A DNA stretch of 16,303 nucleotides from Pseudomonadota bacterium (GTDB lineage: Bacteria > Chloroflexota > UBA6077 > JAJPHF01). Both the position numbers and the translations under genes were made by a program. The DNA lies in NCBI GenBank assembly GCA_021325365.1, contig JAJPHF010000125.1:1-16303 (forward strand), given 5' to 3'. This document shows, piece by piece, positions 1 through 7,755 of the stretch (position 1 is the stretch's first letter; each line of letters opens with the position of its first letter). The notes below the pieces were generated by a model, which made no database searches, was not told where the DNA came from, and saw only the letters and a list, made by a program, of their open reading frames with translations.

Positions 1-195
1 GCGGTCACGCCGGCGAGCGCCGCCACGTTCTCGCTGCTGCCGGCGCAGAACGTCTCCGGCAACTTCAACAAGGTGACGCAGTGGGTGCCGGTCAAGATCC
101 TCGTCGATAGCGGCGACACGGTGCTCCCGCTCGGCACGTCGGTCTCGGTGCGCATCCGCGTCAAGGAGGGCGGCCTGTTCCCATGGCAACGGTAG
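1..195 (+). CDS. HlyD/EmrA-type membrane-fusion protein, C-terminal end (partial)
   Basis: Only the last 64 codons are in the window; the reading frame is open from base 1 and ends at the TAG at 193-195. The visible residues (ATFSLLPAQNVSGNFNKVTQ, then WVPVKILVDSGD) match the conserved C-terminal beta-barrel region of EmrA/HlyD periplasmic adaptor proteins as I know them, where a serine/alanine-rich stretch precedes a GNF-K-V-Q-x-(I/V)PV-(R/K)I motif. Family role: the adaptor links an inner-membrane exporter to an outer-envelope channel or stabilises the exporter. The DHA2 exporter gene starts inside this gene (13-bp overlap), which is the usual emrA-emrB arrangement and supports the call. 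Its N-terminal membrane anchor and coiled coil lie outside the window. Confidence 0.85.
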   Translation, partial: AVTPASAATFSLLPAQNVSGNFNKVTQWVPVKILVDSGDTVLPLGTSVSVRIRVKEGGLFPWQR

Positions 196-1778
196 CCGCC
201 CCCCTCGCCGCGCCTCGGCGCAACCCGCTCGCCGGGCTGGCCTACCATTGGCAGGCGCTCATCTGCATCGTGCTCGGCTCGTTCATGGTGGTGCTCGACA
301 CGACCATCGTGAATATCGCCCTGCCGAAGATCATCCAGGTGTTCCAAAGCACCGTGGACGAGGGCGACATGGTGCTCACCGGCTACATGCTGGCGCTGGC
401 CGTGGTCATGCCCGCCACCGGCTATCTCTCCGATCGCTTCGGGGCCAAGCGCGTCTACATGGTCACGATCGTGCTGTTCACCATCGGCTCCGCGCTGTGC
501 GGCCTGGCCCCGAACATGGCTGGGCTCGTGCTCTTCCGGGTGATGCAGGGGTTGGGCGGCGGCATGGTGCAGCCGCTCGGCATGAGCATCCTGTTTCAGT
601 CCGCGCCCCCCAGCCAGCGCGGCGCCATCATGGGCATCTTTGGCCTGCCGCTCCTGATCGCGCCGGCGATCGGGCCGACGCTTGGCGGCTACCTGGTCGA
701 GTACATCGACTGGCGCTGGATCTTCACCCTGAACGTCCCGATCGGCGTGCTGGCCGTCATCATGGGGATGTCGATCCTGCGCGAGACGCCGCGCCAGGCG
801 GGCGGCCGCTTCGATTGGGCCGGCTTCCTGCTCTCGGCGATCGGCTTCTCGGCGGCGCTACTGGCATTGTCGAAGGCGCCCGCCGACGGCTGGACGGCGC
901 CGCACATCGTCGTGCTCTACCTGATCGCCGCCGCGGCCATCCCCAGCTGGGTCGTGGTCGAGCTCACGCAGGACGACCCGATGCTCGACCTGTCGGTGCT
1001 GCGCGACCTCACCTACACGGTGGCGCAGATCGTCATCGGCGTGGCCACGGTGGCGCTCTATTCGGCGCTGCTGCTGCTGCCGCTATTCTTGCAGAACGTA
1101 CGGGGCCTCGGCGCCATGGAGACAGGTTTCATTCTCCTGCCTAACGCCATCGCCGCGGCGGTGATGATGCCCATCGCCGGCCGGCTCATGGACAAGGTGG
1201 GCGCGCGGCCGCTGGCCGTGCCGGGCCTGCTCCTGCTGGGCGGGGCTACCTGGATGCTCTCCGGGCTCGACCCCGGCACCTCGGACGACGTGCTGCGGAA
1301 CGCCCTCATTCTGCGCGGCCTGGCCACCGGCATCATGTTCATGCCCGTCATGACGGTGGCCATGGACAACATCCCGCCCCTCCAGATCCCGCGCGCCACC
1401 GCGCTCTCGAACGTGCTGCGACAGCTCGTCAGCGCCTTCGGCACGGCGATCTTCGCCAGCTTGCTGCTTGACCACACGCGGATGCACGAGGCCGCGCTGG
1501 CGCAGGTGGTCACGCCCATGTCGCCCGCGGCGGTGCATCTGCTGAGCGCGACCGAATTGGCGATGCGGGCGAGCGGCCTCGGCGAGGCCGCCGCGCACAG
1601 CATCGGCTTGCTGGCGCTCCAGGAGATGGTCCAGCTCGCGGCGAGCGTGCGGGCCTTCGACGACTGCTTCCGCATCGCCACGTTCGCCGCGCTGATCGGC
1701 GTGGTGCCAGCCCTCCTCCTCCACCAGAAGAAGAAGGCGGCCGGCAGCCACCACGAGGCCGTGGTGGAGATGGGCTAA
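183..1778 (+). CDS. DHA2-family MFS drug exporter (EmrB/QacA type)
   Basis: A 531-residue major facilitator superfamily transporter, the usual length for the 14-TM DHA2 family. Family role: proton-driven export of drugs or other amphipathic compounds across the cytoplasmic membrane. Diagnostic motifs are visible. LDTTIVNIALP at about residues 38-48 in TM1 is the DHA2 D1 motif. GYLSDRFGAKR is motif A in the TM2-3 loop. PAIGPTLGGYL followed by DWRWIF is the motif C (antiporter) region in TM5. Hydrophobic segments recur through to about residue 510, and the C-terminus is short, charged and lysine-rich. The ATG at 183 overlaps the adaptor gene by 13 bp, indicating translational coupling in an EmrAB-like operon. 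The substrate cannot be told from sequence. The frame is intact. Confidence 0.93.
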   Translation: MATVAAPLAAPRRNPLAGLAYHWQALICIVLGSFMVVLDTTIVNIALPKIIQVFQSTVDEGDMVLTGYMLALAVVMPATGYLSDRFGAKRVYMVTIVLFTIGSALCGLAPNMAGLVLFRVMQGLGGGMVQPLGMSILFQSAPPSQRGAIMGIFGLPLLIAPAIGPTLGGYLVEYIDWRWIFTLNVPIGVLAVIMGMSILRETPRQAGGRFDWAGFLLSAIGFSAALLALSKAPADGWTAPHIVVLYLIAAAAIPSWVVVELTQDDPMLDLSVLRDLTYTVAQIVIGVATVALYSALLLLPLFLQNVRGLGAMETGFILLPNAIAAAVMMPIAGRLMDKVGARPLAVPGLLLLGGATWMLSGLDPGTSDDVLRNALILRGLATGIMFMPVMTVAMDNIPPLQIPRATALSNVLRQLVSAFGTAIFASLLLDHTRMHEAALAQVVTPMSPAAVHLLSATELAMRASGLGEAAAHSIGLLALQEMVQLAASVRAFDDCFRIATFAALIGVVPALLLHQKKKAAGSHHEAVVEMG

Positions 1779-1877
1779 GCGCGGCGGCCGGTACCGGCGA
1801 GCCGTGGCAGGATCGCCGACTTGAACGGGCAGCGGCTTTCGCCACCATCGCGCCGCGCTATCGCGGTCGCGACGTCG

Positions 1878-1898
1878 GGCAGGGACCCGTCCCCTGCC
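1878..1898 (+). terminator. GC-rich hairpin downstream of the efflux operon
   Basis: A 7-bp GGCAGGG/CCCTGCC stem with a 7-nt loop lies about 100 bp after the exporter stop codon and 75 bp before the kinase start. There is no T-tract after the stem, so it is not a classical intrinsic terminator. It could be a weak terminator or only a structured spacer. Confidence 0.25.
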
Positions 1899-1972
1899 GC
1901 CCGGCGCCGCTTTCCTGGGGGCCGCGTGAAGCTCTAGAGGTGGCGGCCCAGCGTGCCGGCACGAGGTAGCGG

Positions 1973-4900
1973 ATGGACAGGCAGACCGACTCGGCGACGG
2001 AGCGGACCGCGGACTGGCTCGTCGGCGGCGGCGAGATGGGCAAGCTGGTTCGCGAGAAGGACTGGGCGCAGACGCCGCTCGGCCCGATTGAACTATGGCC
2101 GCAGAGCTGCGTACGGCAGTCAGCATCTGCCTGGCCTCCAACTTCCCGATCAACATCATCTGGGGCCCCGGGCGCGTCCAAATCTACAACGACGGCTACT
2201 GGCCGATCTGCGGCGACAAGCACCCGCATTCGATGGGGCAGGACTACAAGGAGTGTTGGTTCTCCGCCTGGGACGCGGTCGGCAAGCCGTTCGAGAACGC
2301 GAGCGCTGGGCAGACCGACTTTCTGGTCAACCAGCGGATGTTCCTCGACCGCAACGGTTACCTCGAAGAGACCTTCTTCACCTTCTCCTTGTCCCCCATC
2401 CGCGACGAGTCGGGCGGCGTCGGCGGGCTGTTCCACCCGGTCACGGAGATGACGCAGCAGACGCTGGCCGAGCGGCGGCTGCAGGTGCTACGCGACATTG
2501 CCGATAACTCGGCCGAGGCCCAATCGGTCGTCGCCGCCTGTGCGGCGATCTCCCGGACGCTGACCGACCACGCGCTCGATGTCTCGTTCGCGCTGCTTTA
2601 CTTGCTCGACGCCGATGGTAAGCAAGCTCACCTCGCCGCCACCGCTGGCCTGGCACCAGGAACCCTCGCCAGTCCGGTCGCGGTCGACCTGGGCGCGCCC
2701 CCGACGGTCTGCTGGCCACTCACGGAGGCGGTGCGCGACCGCCACGTGGTAGAGGTAGCCGAGCTGGCGGAGCGCTTCGGGCCGCTGCCTGCGGCCCGTA
2801 CCCCGAATCCCCGCGCACGGCGTTCGTGCTGCCGATCACCATCTCGGGACTCCCGCACCCGTTCGCCCTCCTGGTCGCCGGCGTCAGCGCGCGACGGGCC
2901 CTGGACGAGGCGTACCGCACGTTCTACGTGATGCTCCGCGACAGCGTGACCAACGCCCTCACCAACGCGCGCAACTATGAGGAAGAGCGCAAGCGCGCGG
3001 AGGCGCTGGCAGAGCTGGATCGCGCGAAGACCGCCTTCTTCTCCAACGTCTCGCACGAATTCCGCACGCCGCTCACGCTGATGCTCGGTCCCCTGGAGGA
3101 CCTGTTGACGGAGGCCGACCGGCTTTCCAGCAGCCAGCGCGAGCAGCTGGACCTGGCACACCGTAGTGCCCTGCGCCTGCTCAAGCTGGTGAACACCCTG
3201 CTCGACTTCTCGCGGATCGAGGCGGGGCGAATCCAGGCGGTATACGAGCCGACCGAGTTGGACGTGCTCACCAGCGAGCTGGCCAGCGTCTTCCGCTCGG
3301 CTATCGAGCGCCCGGGGTTGCGCTTGGTCGTCGATTGCCCGCCGCTGGGCGAGCCGGTCTACGTCGATCGCGAAATGTGGGAGAAGATCGTCCTCAACCT
3401 GCTCTCCAACGCCTTCAAGTTTACCTTCGTGGGCGAGATCGCGGTCCGGCTGCGCCGCGATGGCGACCAGGCCGTACTTACGGTGGTAGACACCGGCACA
3501 GGCATTGCCGCCGAGGAGCTGCCCCGCATTTTCGAGCGTTTTCATCGCATCCAGGGGGCGGCGGGGCGCTCCTTATGAGGGCACGGGGATCGGCCTCGCC
3601 CTCGTGCAGGAGCTGGTCAAGCTGCACGGCGGCACGGTGCGGGTCGAGAGCGAAGTGGACCGCGGCACCACGTTCATGCATGGTGGCAATTCCCTTCGGC
3701 ACGGGCCACCTGCCGGCCGATCGCGTCGGCGCGGCGCGCACCCTGGCCTCCACCGCCCTGCGCGCCGAGGCCTACGTCGCGGAGGCGCTCCGCTGGGTGG
3801 CCGACGAGCCCACCCCGCCTGTGCTCCCAGCGTCCGACGAGCAGCCCCAACTGATGGAGGCGGTAGGGCCGCCGGTGCCGGACGGTCAGACAGCGGCTGC
3901 GGCGCGCATCCTGCTGGCGGACGACAACGCCGACCTGCGCGACTACGTTCGCCGGCTACTCGGGCAGCAATATGAGGTTGTTGCCGTACCGGACGGCGCG
4001 GCGGCGCTCCAGGCGGCGCGGGCCGCCCCCTTCGATCTGGTTCTCGCGGACGTGATGATGCCGCGGCTGGACGGCTTCGAGCTGCTGGCGGCCCTGCACG
4101 CGGATGAGCGGACGCGAACGCTGCCGATCATCCTCCTCTCGGCCCGCGCGGCCGAGGAGTCGCGCGTGGAGGGTATGGAGGCGGGGGCGGACGACTATCT
4201 CGTCAAGCCCTTCTCGGCCCGGGAGCTACTGGCCCGGGTGCGGGCGCACCTGGACATTGCCCGCGTGCGGCGGGACGCCGAACTACACGTCCGCGCGAGC
4301 GAGGAGCGGTTCCGGGCTCCGGTGAACGCGGGGGCCTACGCCGTGTACTCGATGAGCCCGGACTGGTCCGAGATGCGCTTCCTCGACGGTCGCGGCTTCA
4401 TTGCCGACACGCTTAGCCCGCGCGCGTCCTGGCTGGAGCAGTACATCCACCCGGACGACCAGGCCCACGTGCTGGAGGCGATCCACGAGGCCGTGCGGAC
4501 GAAGCGCGTGTTCGAGCTAGAGCATCGTGTGCGACGCGCGGACGGGACGCTGGGGTGGACGTTCTCGCGGGCCGTTCCGATTCTGGGCGCGGACGGCGAG
4601 ATCATCGAGTGGTTCGGCGCCGCCAGCGATGTAACGCCGCGCAAGGAGGCCGAGGCAGAGCTGCGCACGCTGTCGCAGCGGCTGCTCACGGTGCAGGAGG
4701 AGGAGCGCCGGCATCTGGCGCGCGAGCTGCACGACGAGATCGGCCAGGCGCTCACGGGGCTCAAATTCCGCCTTGCTAACGCGAGCCGTGCGGGGCACGG
4801 TTCGGACGCCGCGGCGGTGACGAGCGGGGACGGGAACGGTTCAGACCCTTTAGCCGAGACGGAGGAGATCGTCCAGGAGCTTACCGCACGCGTCAGTGCG

Positions 4901-5356
4901 CTCTCGATGGGCTTGCGCCCGGTCGCGCTCGACAATCTCGGCTTGCTCCCCGCGCTGTTCTCGCACGTGGAGCGCTTCCAGGCGCACACCGGGCTGCACA
5001 TCGATCTGCGGCACGAAGGTGTGGACCGGCGGTTCGCCCCGCCGGTGGAGATCGCGGCCTACCGCATCGTGCAGGAGGCGCTCACGAACGTTGCCCGCCA
5101 CGCGAGAGCCACCGCCGTCACCGTGCAGCTCCTGGCCGACGACGAGAGCCTCACGCTGGCCATCCGCGACAACGGGCAGGGCTTCGATCCGGCGGTCCAC
5201 CCGAGTCGGGGTGGGCTCAGCGGGATGCGCGAGCGGGTCGAGCTGTTGGGCGGTATCCTGGCCGTCGAGACCGCGCCGGGCGACGGCACCCTCGTCACCG
5301 CCGAGCTGCCGCTGGGCGATGGGGCCGGGGCGGGCCAAGCGGAGGACGGCGCATGA
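1973..5356 (+). pseudogene. Large hybrid histidine kinase with four compensating frameshifts (PAS/GAF-HisKA-HATPase-REC-PAS-HisKA_3-HATPase)
   Basis: Read with four corrections this is one protein of about 1,128 codons. It starts at ATG 1973 (GAGG six bases upstream) and ends at 5356. Domain order: a PAS-like sensor beginning with GEMG...TPLG...WPQS and containing NGYLEETFFTFSLSPIRDE; a GAF-like domain; HisKA with H box SHEFRTPL (His codon 3054-3056); HATPase with N box NLLSNAFKFT and G boxes DTGTGI and GTGIGLAL; a receiver (acidic DD, Asp codon 4049-4051 in LADVMMP, Lys in LVKPF); a PAS fold domain; and HisKA_3 with RELHDEIGQALTGLKF (His codon 4730-4732) plus a second HATPase (NVARHA, DNGQGFD). 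The apparent shifts lie near 2105 and 2791 (one base missing each) and near 3572 and 3678 (one base extra each); the net change is zero. From about 3680 onward the frame is clean. Real pseudogene and local assembly error are both possible. It overlaps the response regulator by 4 bp. Confidence 0.8.
3680..5356 (+). CDS. Intact C-terminal part of the hybrid kinase: REC-PAS-HisKA_3-HATPase (alternative start)
   Basis: This is the uninterrupted 3' part of the broken kinase above, listed separately because it could still make a protein. The ATG at 3680 (MVAIPFGTG) is the first one in this frame after the last frameshift and would give 558 residues. Contents: the tail of the first HATPase domain, a receiver with phospho-acceptor Asp (codon 4049-4051), a PAS fold domain with the motif HPDDQAHVLEAI, a NarX/DesK-type dimerisation domain with the phosphorylatable His (4730-4732), and an HATPase domain. 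A separate start here is not supported by a convincing ribosome-binding site. If the frameshifts are assembly errors this feature merges into the full-length kinase. Confidence 0.5.
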   Translation: MVAIPFGTGHLPADRVGAARTLASTALRAEAYVAEALRWVADEPTPPVLPASDEQPQLMEAVGPPVPDGQTAAAARILLADDNADLRDYVRRLLGQQYEVVAVPDGAAALQAARAAPFDLVLADVMMPRLDGFELLAALHADERTRTLPIILLSARAAEESRVEGMEAGADDYLVKPFSARELLARVRAHLDIARVRRDAELHVRASEERFRAPVNAGAYAVYSMSPDWSEMRFLDGRGFIADTLSPRASWLEQYIHPDDQAHVLEAIHEAVRTKRVFELEHRVRRADGTLGWTFSRAVPILGADGEIIEWFGAASDVTPRKEAEAELRTLSQRLLTVQEEERRHLARELHDEIGQALTGLKFRLANASRAGHGSDAAAVTSGDGNGSDPLAETEEIVQELTARVSALSMGLRPVALDNLGLLPALFSHVERFQAHTGLHIDLRHEGVDRRFAPPVEIAAYRIVQEALTNVARHARATAVTVQLLADDESLTLAIRDNGQGFDPAVHPSRGGLSGMRERVELLGGILAVETAPGDGTLVTAELPLGDGAGAGQAEDGA

Positions 5357-6009
5357 TCACCGTGGTCTTGGCCGACGATCACCCCATTGTGCGGCAAGGC
5401 GTACGCTCGCTGCTGGAAGGCGAGGACGGCTGTCAGGTGGTCGGGGAGGCGACCGACGGTCTCACCGCCCTGGACTTGATCGTGCGGCTGCGGCCCGACG
5501 TGGTGATCCTCGATGTGCAGCTCCCCGACCTCAACGGCCTGGAGGTGGCGCGCCGCGCACAGGAGCACGCGCCCCACTGCCGGATCATCATGCTCTCCAT
5601 GTTTGCGGATGAGGCCTACGTGCTGGAGGCGCTGCGGTATGGGGCCGTGGGATACGTACTCAAGGCGTCGGCCACCAGCGACGTGGTGGCGGCGATACAC
5701 ACCGTCATGGCTGGGCGACGCTACCTCAGCGCCCCGCTGACGGAGCGTGCCATCGACGCCTACGCGGAGCGCGCCCACGCCGCCGCTCGCCCACTCGACC
5801 GCTACGAGCTGCTGTCGTCCCGCGAGCGCGAGGTCCTGCAGCTCGCGGCGCAGGGCTTGAGCAACGCCGAGATCGGCGACCGCCTGGTCATCAGCCCGCG
5901 CACCGCCGAGACCCACCGGGCGAATCTCCTGCGCAAGCTCGGTCTGCGCACCCAGACCGATCTCGTGCGCTACGCCGTGGGCCGCGGCCTCATCCTTGCC
6001 AGCGACTGA
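5353..6009 (+). CDS. NarL/FixJ-family response regulator
   Basis: A 218-residue DNA-binding response regulator of normal length. The receiver domain (about 1-120) has the acidic pair D8-D9, phospho-acceptor D54 (VVILDVQLPDLNG) and K104 (GYVLKAS). The LuxR-type helix-turn-helix spans about 154-210 (LSSREREVLQLAAQGLSNAE, then SPRTAETHRANLLRKLGL). The ATG overlaps the kinase stop as ATGA. The upstream kinase ends in a HisKA_3 module, the type that phosphorylates NarL-like regulators, so the two form a cognate pair. The targets are unknown; the efflux operon upstream is a possible but unproven one. A repeat hairpin follows the stop codon. Confidence 0.93.
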   Translation: MITVVLADDHPIVRQGVRSLLEGEDGCQVVGEATDGLTALDLIVRLRPDVVILDVQLPDLNGLEVARRAQEHAPHCRIIMLSMFADEAYVLEALRYGAVGYVLKASATSDVVAAIHTVMAGRRYLSAPLTERAIDAYAERAHAAARPLDRYELLSSREREVLQLAAQGLSNAEIGDRLVISPRTAETHRANLLRKLGLRTQTDLVRYAVGRGLILASD

Positions 6010-6037
6010 TACCGCATTCGGGGGTGGCATTTCCTTA

Positions 6038-6072
6038 CTCCCTCTCCCTCTGGGAGAGGGTTGGGGTGAGGG
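6038..6072 (+). repeat. CCCTCTCCC/GGGAGAGGG palindromic repeat, copy 1
   Basis: The unit CCCTCTCCC-tct-GGGAGAGGG followed by TTGGGGTGAGGG lies 28 bp after the response-regulator stop. It is the same repeat type as the three copies at 8666-8823. Similar units are scattered in intergenic DNA of many GC-rich bacteria. It may act as a structural 3' end of the transcript. Confidence 0.75.
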
Positions 6073-6225
6073 CCCGCCTCCGTCGGCGAACCCCCAGGGC
6101 CGGATCGGATATGATTCCGTCCCGGCTGCGCCTCCGTCTATCCCGTAGTGACCATTACGGGCTACCCTGAGCCCAATCTGCGTAGCAGCCCTGATGCCGC
6201 GTGGCGCCCGAGCGATCTATGCTCG

Positions 6226-6426
6226 CTAGGGGCGAGGTTTCTGACGGCCTGCGACGGGAAACACCGACGGGCGGTATTCGGGGCTAGTCGGGGCCACCTG
6301 ATCTCCCCGGATGGACGCCTGGCGGAGGCGCTCCATACTTTGCGCCATGAGTACGTATCCGTGGGCAATCAGTCGTTGCTGGCGCTCCACGTCGGCCCAG
6401 CGTTGGGCATTGCGATACGAGAACAT
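6226..6426 (-). CDS. Small basic helical protein of unknown function (66 aa)
   Basis: I do not recognise this family. The ATG at 6426 is chosen because GAGGAG lies exactly six bases upstream. The frame stays open further upstream to another start at 6687, but that part has no comparable ribosome-binding site. The first 40 residues look like one amphipathic helix rich in Arg, Gln and Ala (ERQQRLIAHGYVLMAQSMER); the last 20 are Pro-rich and probably disordered. The segment LMAQSMERLRQASIR aligns without gaps to VISRSEEILRAARIR of the divergently encoded protein at 6706 (7 of 15 identical), suggesting a paralogous pair. There is no signal peptide or transmembrane segment. Expression is unproven. 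Confidence 0.55.
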   Translation of the reverse strand: MFSYRNAQRWADVERQQRLIAHGYVLMAQSMERLRQASIRGDQVAPTSPEYRPSVFPVAGRQKPRP

Positions 6427-6705
6427 GGGGGGCTCCTCTGTCACGACCGATGGATGTGGCCCGGCCTGAGCCCCCTGGTACAGCGGCCCGGTCTGCCTGA
6501 CCGCCGATTTGTACCACATCGGCCCCATAGCTGGTGGCGTGGCCGGCCGCGTGTCGTCATCGGGCGGCAAGTACCACGCGTTCGAGGCATCGACGGGGCG
6601 GCCTGGAGGGCCGCTCCGCGGGAAGGGCGCGGAGAGCCTCCGTGGCACTCGCCACCCACGCTTTAGCGAGCGGGAGCCCGGGCTCACCGCTTACGAGGAG
6701 CATCC

Positions 6706-6900
6706 ATGTACGACGCCGAGCGGCATCGGCAGAAAGGGCGGCAGGCACTCGCAGAGGGTCGCGAAATAACCGAGCGCCTACACCGAGTGCGACAGCGGGC
6801 CGCGATTGTCCAAGCCTCGAGCCAGGAAGTGATCAGCCGGTCGGAGGAGATTCTCCGCGCGGCTCGGATTCGGCTACTCGGGCTGCCCCGCAGCCGCTAG
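6706..6900 (+). CDS. Small helical protein of unknown function (64 aa)
   Basis: I do not recognise this family. The ATG at 6706 follows GAGGAG with a 5-base gap, a strong ribosome-binding site. The whole protein is predicted helical by eye, charged and Ala/Arg/Glu-rich, with heptad-like spacing of hydrophobic residues (ITERLHRVRQRAAIVQASS), so a short coiled coil is plausible. Its C-terminal half resembles the divergent small protein at 6226-6426. There is no transmembrane segment or signal peptide. A perfect palindrome at 6952-6980 lies 51 bp after the stop codon and may end the transcript. Possible roles (adaptor, regulator partner, toxin-antitoxin piece) cannot be chosen from sequence. Confidence 0.6.
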   Translation: MYDAERHRQKGRQALAEGREITERLHRVRQRAAIVQASSQEVISRSEEILRAARIRLLGLPRSR

Positions 6901-6951
6901 CCAGCCGATCCGGGCGACAGCATCCCGCCGAAGCGCTCGGCCGGGGATAGG

Positions 6952-6980
6952 GTATATGTTTGGCTTCGCCAAACATATAC
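6952..6980. repeat. Perfect 13-bp-stem palindrome with 3-nt loop
   Basis: GTATATGTTTGGC, loop TTC, then the exact reverse complement. It is strikingly AT-rich for this sequence. It lies between the small protein gene (stop 6900) and the membrane protein gene (start 7088). No T-run follows on either strand. It may be a transcript-end hairpin or a dispersed palindromic element. Confidence 0.85.
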
Positions 6981-7087
6981 TCCAACCTGGGCCGGCCGCT
7001 TAGGAGCAGCAGGTCTCGGCGGCCACCGTGAGAGCCTTCGAGAGCCAGCGGAATGCGCACGAACCCCAATGCAGAAAGGGAGCCGCC

Positions 7088-7576
7088 GTGACGGCGAGCC
7101 GTTGGCTCCACCTCGTGACGCTGGGCGCGAGCTTCTACAATCTGGGCGCCGTCGTGCTCGCCCAGCTGGGCTGGGGCCTGTGGGCGCAGGTGGGGCCTGA
7201 CGAGTTCCCAGCGTACCATCGCCAATGGTTTCGCGGCGTGCAGGTCGCGATCTGGCCGCCCGCTGCCGTTGCCGGGCTGGGGGCGCTGCTCCAGCTCCGC
7301 TGGCGGCCTCCTGGCGCGCCCGTCTGGGCGGTTTGGCTCGGTGCCGCGCTCCAGGTACTGAACTTCGGGCTGACCGGGGCCTGGTGGGCGCGCTGGCAGG
7401 CGCAGCTCGCCGAGGTCCGGCTGCCCGACGGCCAGCTGCATCCGCTCTACGTACGGCTGATGCGCACGCACTGGCTGCGGGTAGCGCTCATCGCGACGTT
7501 CGCGGGCGTCGAGGCGGGAATGGCGGTGGTCAGCGCTCAGGTGTCCCCGAGGACGCGCCGCGGAGGCCTGCCATAA
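7088..7576 (+). CDS. Four-TM integral membrane protein of unknown function (DUF1772-like)
   Basis: The GTG at 7088 is chosen because AAAGGGAG lies five bases upstream; a longer frame from GTG 7028 has no ribosome-binding site and adds a non-hydrophobic tail. The product is 162 residues with hydrophobic segments at about 7-30, 52-71, 78-100 and 128-148. The motif EFPAYHRQWFRGVQ between TM1 and TM2 and the motif LYVRLMRTHWLRVALI entering TM4 recall uncharacterised DUF1772-type small membrane proteins, but I cannot confirm the family. No catalytic residues are evident. The gene stands alone, with a small-protein gene upstream and the convergent redoxin downstream. Confidence 0.8.
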   Translation: MTASRWLHLVTLGASFYNLGAVVLAQLGWGLWAQVGPDEFPAYHRQWFRGVQVAIWPPAAVAGLGALLQLRWRPPGAPVWAVWLGAALQVLNFGLTGAWWARWQAQLAEVRLPDGQLHPLYVRLMRTHWLRVALIATFAGVEAGMAVVSAQVSPRTRRGGLP

Positions 7577-7631
7577 CCCACTCCAGCGCGCGCCGCAGCT
7601 CGCACGCCATCGACAGGGCAGATATTGCGTC

Positions 7632-7651
7632 CTCGCGTGCATGCACGCGAG
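7632..7651. repeat. Perfect 20-bp palindrome between convergent genes
   Basis: CTCGCGTGCATGCACGCGAG is identical to its own reverse complement. It lies 55 bp after the membrane-protein stop and about 105 bp from the redoxin stop. It could be a bidirectional transcript-end structure or a protein-binding site. There is no T-tract. Confidence 0.6.
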
Positions 7652-7755
7652 CGTACCTCGCCAATGCCTGAGTTCACATGCTAACGCCGGGATCAGTACC
7701 AGCTCACGCCCGGATCGCTAGCGCCGTGAAAGCGGGATGCGCTCGGCAATAGCGG

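Noticed and set aside
6142..6161. CCCGTA/TACGGG short hairpin
   Set aside because: A 6-bp stem with an 8-nt loop is expected by chance in DNA this GC-rich, and there is no supporting context.
6427..6687. N-terminal extension of the minus-strand small protein to a start at 6687
   Set aside because: No ribosome-binding site there, whereas GAGGAG sits at ideal distance before the ATG at 6426.
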